A DNA stretch of 64,000 bases from Clostridia bacterium. GTDB lineage: Bacteria > Bacillota > Clostridia > Oscillospirales > Acutalibacteraceae. Shown here one piece after another: positions 60,250-64,000 of this stretch. The stretch lies in contig JAFTYU010000007.1 of the NCBI GenBank assembly GCA_017461235.1, positions 1 to 64,000 on the forward strand, written 5' to 3'. The notes beneath the pieces are model-generated. The model saw only the letters and a program-made list of their open reading frames with translations. It ran no database searches and had not been told where the DNA came from. Every line of letters starts with the position of its first letter. The first letter of the stretch is position 1. The translations under genes and the position numbers were made by a program.

Positions 60250-61545
60250 TTATTGTAAATTATTATTTGCAGGGTTATCAAGAAGTTTTCCGTTTTCCGA
60301 AAATCGCGAGCCGTGACAGGGGCAATCCCAGGAGTGTTCGGCATTATTCCATTTAAGGGCGCAACCTAAATGGGGACATCTTTTCGTAGTGGGAGTGACA
60401 AGGTTGACGGCAGATTCAAATCCGTTAATGAACAGCTGTGGTTTAAGCATATTGCGTTGGGGATTGAATGCGAAAGCGTAAGGATTTTCTTTTTCAGTAA
60501 TTATATCCCGTAAAAGCATTGCGCTTACCATAGAACCGCTCATACCCCATTTATTGAAACCGCTTGCTACATATAGTGTGTCAGAATTTTTAAAGTATTT
60601 GCCGATGTAGGGGATGCTGTCAAGACTCATACAATCCTGAGCCGCCCAGTATGCAGTTTCACGGGCTTGGGGATAATTTATCCTCCTGAAATCACGCAGT
60701 TCTTCCCAATTTCCGCCGTTTTTGCCTGTTCTGTGACCGCCGCCACCCAATAACAGTAAATTATTATAATTTCTGAAAGAAAGGCCTGTGTGGCTTTCGT
60801 CTACATACATACCGTTTACATCGGGTGCATTTTCCAATGCGATTACATAGGAACGGTGCTGGTAAAGCTTCATAAAAAATGTACCGTGATTGTTGATGAA
60901 GGGAAAGTGCGTTGTCACAACAGCTTTTTTGAATGTGATTTTTTCGGTATCGGTTACGGCTGTGTTGAGAGCAATTTTTTTAATAAAAGTGTTTTCATAT
61001 ATTTTAAGCTTTGGCACTATTTCCGCAACAAACTTCAAAGGATGAAATTGAGCTTGATTTCTCACTCTGATAGCACCGGCGGTTTTTATGGGAAGGGGTA
61101 AATTATTTACAATATCTGCATTACAACCGATTTTCTGAAGAGTCCGAGTTTCATTTTCGAGAGCTTTTGTGTCCTTTAAAGAATAAACGAAGTTGTCCTT
61201 TTTCTCATAATCACAGTTTATGCTTTTACAAAGATTTTCATATTCCTGTAAAGCTTGCAGATTAGCTTTATAATAGGCTTGTGTTACGTCAAATCCCTGA
61301 CTTTTGAAAATTTTATCGTAGCTTAAGCCGTGTTGAAGAGTTATTTTTGCCGTAGTGTTGGCGGTTGTGTTACAGCATATGCTTTCATTTTCCTCAACCA
61401 CACAGTCAACACCGCTTTGTGTCAGGTAATATGCCGTAAGAAGTCCTGCCATACCGCCACCGATTATTAGAACGTCGGTTTTAATATCTTGGTTTAATTG
61501 TGGAAAAGAAGGCAAGGTAAAGGTTTTATTCCATATTGATTTCAT
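60250..61545 (-). CDS. FAD-dependent oxidoreductase with C-terminal Rieske centre
   Basis: A 431-residue DAO-type flavoprotein fused to a Rieske [2Fe-2S] domain. The FAD fold is near the N-terminus (DVLIIGGGMAGLLTAYYLTQ). The Rieske ligands are complete in CPHLGC and CPCHGSRF near the end. This is the layout of the YhfW-like oxidoreductases of Firmicutes, somewhat shorter than Bacillus members. The substrate is unknown. The next upstream gene on the same strand is a small basic protein. Confidence 0.88.
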   Translation of the reverse strand: MKSIWNKTFTLPSFPQLNQDIKTDVLIIGGGMAGLLTAYYLTQSGVDCVVEENESICCNTTANTTAKITLQHGLSYDKIFKSQGFDVTQAYYKANLQALQEYENLCKSINCDYEKKDNFVYSLKDTKALENETRTLQKIGCNADIVNNLPLPIKTAGAIRVRNQAQFHPLKFVAEIVPKLKIYENTFIKKIALNTAVTDTEKITFKKAVVTTHFPFINNHGTFFMKLYQHRSYVIALENAPDVNGMYVDESHTGLSFRNYNNLLLLGGGGHRTGKNGGNWEELRDFRRINYPQARETAYWAAQDCMSLDSIPYIGKYFKNSDTLYVASGFNKWGMSGSMVSAMLLRDIITEKENPYAFAFNPQRNMLKPQLFINGFESAVNLVTPTTKRCPHLGCALKWNNAEHSWDCPCHGSRFSENGKLLDNPANNNLQ

Positions 61546-61549
61546 AATG

Positions 61550-61831
61550 TTAAATATCTTGCTTGTCGGCTTCTGTCATGTTGAAGTCGCTTTCAATATT
61601 ATCTCTTGCAAGGTCTGTGTCGATTGCAGAGTATGCTTCGGGAATGTTTTTTTCGGCAGTGTGGGGATTGGAATGAAAAACCTTTTGCGCAGGTGCGGCT
61701 GTTCCTGTAACAATAGGCTTGACTTTCATTTTGCCACTTTTGGCTTTACCTTGTATTTCAGGCACAGGAGGCTCGGTATTCCTTTCCTGTGTATGTGTTC
61801 TTTGGGGTCTTTTCATACCCTTTTTAGCCAT
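61550..61831 (-). CDS. Small conserved-looking protein of unknown function
   Basis: A 93-residue protein from ATG 61831, behind a good GAGGTGAT site. It is rich in Lys, Pro and Thr in the first half (MAKKGMKRPQRTHTQERN) and acidic in the second (AYSAIDTDLARDNIESDF). No membrane segment is visible. It probably lacks a compact hydrophobic core in its first half. It ends 4 bp before the FAD/Rieske gene, so the two are probably cotranscribed. A long ORF on the opposite strand over the same DNA is judged a shadow. Confidence 0.65.
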   Translation of the reverse strand: MAKKGMKRPQRTHTQERNTEPPVPEIQGKAKSGKMKVKPIVTGTAAPAQKVFHSNPHTAEKNIPEAYSAIDTDLARDNIESDFNMTEADKQDI

Positions 61832-61883
61832 TTTTATCACCTCAAAAATATTCTTGCCTTTATTTATGAGATTATAAAAAATA

Positions 61884-61920
61884 ATCCCGTCAGAAAATCA
61901 AAGGATTTCTGACGGGTTTT
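61884..61920. terminator. Terminator of the ADP-ribosylglycohydrolase gene
   Basis: The stem CCCGTCAGAAA / TTTCTGACGGG (61886-61896 with 61906-61916) has T runs on both strands. On the minus strand it lies directly after the stop at 61923. Confidence 0.85.
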
Positions 61921-61922
61921 TA

Positions 61923-63284
61923 TCATTTTATTATATGGGCTAAGGTTTTATCAATCATTTCAGAAATTTTTACGGTACCAACACCGAAAATAGATGTATG
62001 CAAGGTATCTTCAAGCGGTTTTGTCCAATTTTCACCAATGCAGGTGATACCATTGCGCATACCCAGAACGGAGCCGACTGTTGCACCGTTGCAATCGGTA
62101 TCAAAAGCTGCCTGAACTGCAAGGCAGATTGATTTACTGAAATCACCTTCACCGTAGAGAAGGGCAGCGGTTACTATCATAGCGTTTGGAATCGTGTGGC
62201 ACCAACCGTAGCCTGTGTGTTCGTCAAACAGCTTGTGAATATTACTGCAGCATTCATCGTATGAAACATTGTTTTTATATGCGTCGATAACATTTGTAAC
62301 CGCTTCAAAAAGACGTGATGTACAAGGGATTTGTGCAAGACCGCCCCGTATAATATCCTCCGTGTTATCCGTGACAGCAGCACAGGCAATCATCGCCGAA
62401 GCCCACATTTCGCCGTAAATACCGTTCTTTACGTGAGAAATACTTGCATCGCGGAAAGCCATATCTGCCGCAAGCTCAGGGCTACCCGGGTTTATGTATC
62501 CGAAGTAGTCACCGCGTATCTGGGCACCTATCCATTCTCTGTAAGGGTTTTTATATATTGCAGAAAAAGGCGGTTCATAGCCGTTTATGAAATTAAAATA
62601 TGCAACTCTTTCAGCAGTGAAAAAAGAATCTTTTCCGAGGTTCTTTAACCAGGAATCCGCAACATCCGCAGGCGAAAAGCTTTTTCCGTATTTTTCTATG
62701 ATAAGCTGACCCAACGCGATATAGTTTGTGTCATCATCAACGGGCATACCGTGTACGGTGTCAGCGTAGCATTTGTTACGAAGGTTAAACTTGAAGGTTT
62801 CGCACATTTCGTCAGAAACATCCGTGGAAAGAATGTATCTGTGCATAGGATAGTTTCCGCTTTGTTTTAAAAAGGGTATAAATTCGTCGGAACGGATGCC
62901 TTCAACAGGCTTTCCTAAAAGACAACCGCAGATTCTGCCTGTTAAAGCACCGCTGACCTTGCTTTTTAAAGTGCTTTCATCACAGGGTTTTTCGTGAAAA
63001 GAATGGGGTTGCCTTAATGCCTTTATGTCATTTAATTCGGATGGTTCATCGTATTCATAGTCTTCACGCGTTTCTGTGTTGCAGACAACCTTGAAAATTG
63101 CATCGCTTAAATTCTTTTTTTCCTCAGATGGCGGGAGTGAAGCCACAGAATTAAAAACATCCTTGTATTTTTCAATGTCAAGACCCTCATCAACACATTG
63201 AGTGTACTCTGCCATAAGGTCGTTGCAATAAAAATCCCATTCCCCGAGATTTTTAAAATTCGGTTTTATTTCTTTTTTATACAT
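61923..63284 (-). CDS. ADP-ribosylglycohydrolase family protein
   Basis: About 453 residues. The first 100 or so are an unrecognised N-terminal region (YKKEIKPNFKNLGEWDFYCN). The DraG-type fold follows: SGALTGRICGCLLGKPVEG, metal motif GMPVDDDTNYIALG, and AFDTDCNGATVGSVLGM with the second metal site. Family members remove ADP-ribose from proteins or small molecules. In sugar-degrading bacteria many are of unknown specificity. The start is ATG 63284. A TTG at 63308 is in frame and cannot be excluded. Confidence 0.82.
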   Translation of the reverse strand: MYKKEIKPNFKNLGEWDFYCNDLMAEYTQCVDEGLDIEKYKDVFNSVASLPPSEEKKNLSDAIFKVVCNTETREDYEYDEPSELNDIKALRQPHSFHEKPCDESTLKSKVSGALTGRICGCLLGKPVEGIRSDEFIPFLKQSGNYPMHRYILSTDVSDEMCETFKFNLRNKCYADTVHGMPVDDDTNYIALGQLIIEKYGKSFSPADVADSWLKNLGKDSFFTAERVAYFNFINGYEPPFSAIYKNPYREWIGAQIRGDYFGYINPGSPELAADMAFRDASISHVKNGIYGEMWASAMIACAAVTDNTEDIIRGGLAQIPCTSRLFEAVTNVIDAYKNNVSYDECCSNIHKLFDEHTGYGWCHTIPNAMIVTAALLYGEGDFSKSICLAVQAAFDTDCNGATVGSVLGMRNGITCIGENWTKPLEDTLHTSIFGVGTVKISEMIDKTLAHIIK

Positions 63285-63415
63285 ATCAATTCCGAGCCCT
63301 CTTTTCAAATTTTGTTTGTATGCCTTTCAGCTATTGTAATAAAGCTTCTTAATTTATTTTAATATAAAATCAAAAGAATGCAATACAGTTTTTGCTTTTT
63401 GTTGTAATTAATTTA

Positions 63416-63444
63416 TTGACTAAAAACTTTTCCCGTGGTATGTT
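63416..63444 (+). promoter_or_regulatory. Promoter of the gene at the window end
   Basis: TTGACT (63416-63421), a 17-bp spacer and TATGTT (63439-63444), about 35 bp before the start codon. Confidence 0.65.
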
Positions 63445-63478
63445 AAAAGTACAAATCATATATTGATAGGTGACTTTT

Positions 63479-64000
63479 ATGAAAAAGGCTTTAAAAATTG
63501 TTTTATGTATCGTTCTTGTTGTGGTTATTGCAACTGTGGGTGTTTTTTCGCCATATCTTTTCAGTTTCATAAAAACCGATGAAGCTTATCTGTTGGGAAA
63601 GGATGATCCTATGTTTTTTGAAGAAAATAAGGTGACAGGTTTGAGTTCACAAAACGATGTTTTAAATGATGATGGAAGTATTACCCTGAGTAATCCTGTA
63701 GTTGTAACGCTCGAAGACAGCAATTTCGGAATGTTTAATTATTACGGTTTAAGCTATGCTTGCGATGGTTACATAAAGGGCACACTTAACTATAAAAAAG
63801 GAATGAAGGAAGTTAAAGAAGACTTTTTCCTTGAACCTTCCGATGAGATTGCGGAGTTTTATTCCTTTATTGACGGTTTCCTTGACAAGGAAAAGGGTTA
63901 TAAGGTAATATCCGTAGCTTTTGAAAGTGCGGATAAAAAGGAATGCAAGCTGAGCGTCTATGATTTTGCTGTTTTCAACCGAGAAATTCCCGAACAGAAA
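63479..64000 (+). CDS. Membrane-anchored extracellular protein, truncated by the window edge
   Basis: The frame opens at ATG 63479, behind ATAGGTGA, and stays open for 174 codons to the end of the window. An N-terminal membrane helix (IVLCIVLVVVIATVGVFSPYL) is followed by an outward domain. Segments such as ITLSNPVVVTLEDSNFGMFN and GYIKGTLNYKKGMKE, FFLEPSDEIAEFYSFIDGFL look like beta-sandwich, perhaps carbohydrate-binding. No catalytic motif is seen in the visible part and I do not recognise the family. The rest lies beyond 64000. Confidence 0.7.
   Translation, partial: MKKALKIVLCIVLVVVIATVGVFSPYLFSFIKTDEAYLLGKDDPMFFEENKVTGLSSQNDVLNDDGSITLSNPVVVTLEDSNFGMFNYYGLSYACDGYIKGTLNYKKGMKEVKEDFFLEPSDEIAEFYSFIDGFLDKEKGYKVISVAFESADKKECKLSVYDFAVFNREIPEQK

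Noticed and set aside
61547-61912. A + strand ORF of 121 codons
   Set aside because: It runs antisense to the small protein at 61550-61831, lacks a ribosome site and has Cys/Phe-rich shadow composition.
1-64000. tRNA or rRNA genes
   Set aside because: No cloverleaf with a GGTTCGAATCC-type T arm and no rRNA signature was seen in the gaps, though a dedicated scan was not possible.

Overview
The window reads as chromosomal DNA of a low-to-mid-GC Gram-positive anaerobe, most likely an uncultured gut or rumen member of the Clostridia (Oscillospirales/Ruminococcaceae-like). The grounds are sigma-A type promoters (TTGACT or TTGACA, 17 bp, TATAAT), purine-rich ribosome binding sites before almost every gene, a T-box leader on ileS, a fused Wzz/BY-kinase exopolysaccharide module, a Firmicutes-type GalT and many intracellular plant-glycan hydrolases. 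The taxon is inference. No tRNA, rRNA, CRISPR array, insertion sequence or prophage was seen.

Layout. 1-350: a tandem array of perfect DNA hairpins, then a promoter. 351-6134: an exopolysaccharide control operon (PHP phosphatase, Ig-like surface protein, two consecutive BY-kinases, a nucleotidyltransferase). 6178-8240 (-): rhaA-rhaD for L-rhamnose. 8386-9468: a PRK06851-like ATPase. 9510-20709 (mostly -): tatD, metG, a GH2 glycosidase, cca, a YabE-like G5/3D wall protein on the + strand with a long structured leader, comF and recD2. 20860-26279: lacZ followed by a GNAT-GH78 fusion. 26325-28605 (-): malic enzyme and prfB. 28813-34213: T-box, ileS, glmS. 34218-39835: an ECF substrate-binding component (-), then GDPD, GH35 beta-galactosidase and a transporter with a very long cytoplasmic tail. 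39880-43577 (-): a two-component operon bracketed by two paralogous small membrane proteins. 43727-44464 (-): nadE. 44601-47826: galT and GH36 alpha-galactosidase. 47896-48354: a 37-codon ORF divergent from an XRE regulator. 48641-49996 (-): a sodium-dependent amine or amino-acid transporter broken by one stop codon. 50146-51613 (-): lemA and a TPM protein. 51701-53020 (-): melA (GH4). 53219-58769: membrane transglutaminase-like protein, putP, SGNH esterase, GH127. 58898-60152 (-): ECF sigma factor and a candidate anti-sigma factor. 60250-63284 (-): FAD/Rieske protein, a small protein, ADP-ribosylglycohydrolase. 63479-64000: start of a membrane-anchored protein cut by the window edge.

How the genes fit together. 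The glycosidases (GH2 x2, GH35, GH36, GH4, GH78, GH127) and the SGNH esterase all lack visible signal peptides. With rhamnose isomerase and aldolase and galT they suggest intracellular breakdown of imported oligosaccharides carrying galactose, rhamnose and arabinose, such as pectin (rhamnogalacturonan I) side chains. They are scattered singly among housekeeping genes rather than forming one locus.

The least explained material is non-coding. A roughly 87-nt intergenic element occurs three times (32237-32324, 48557-48643, 58809-58893), with a hairpin whose two arms change together and a conserved tail. A three-way-junction structure (48421-48511) lies just upstream of one copy. A CTGTAAAAA-type terminator hairpin recurs six times, and strong inverted repeats sit between divergent promoters. 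Among proteins, the GNAT-rhamnosidase fusion and the transporter with a roughly 290-residue tail are the most unusual.
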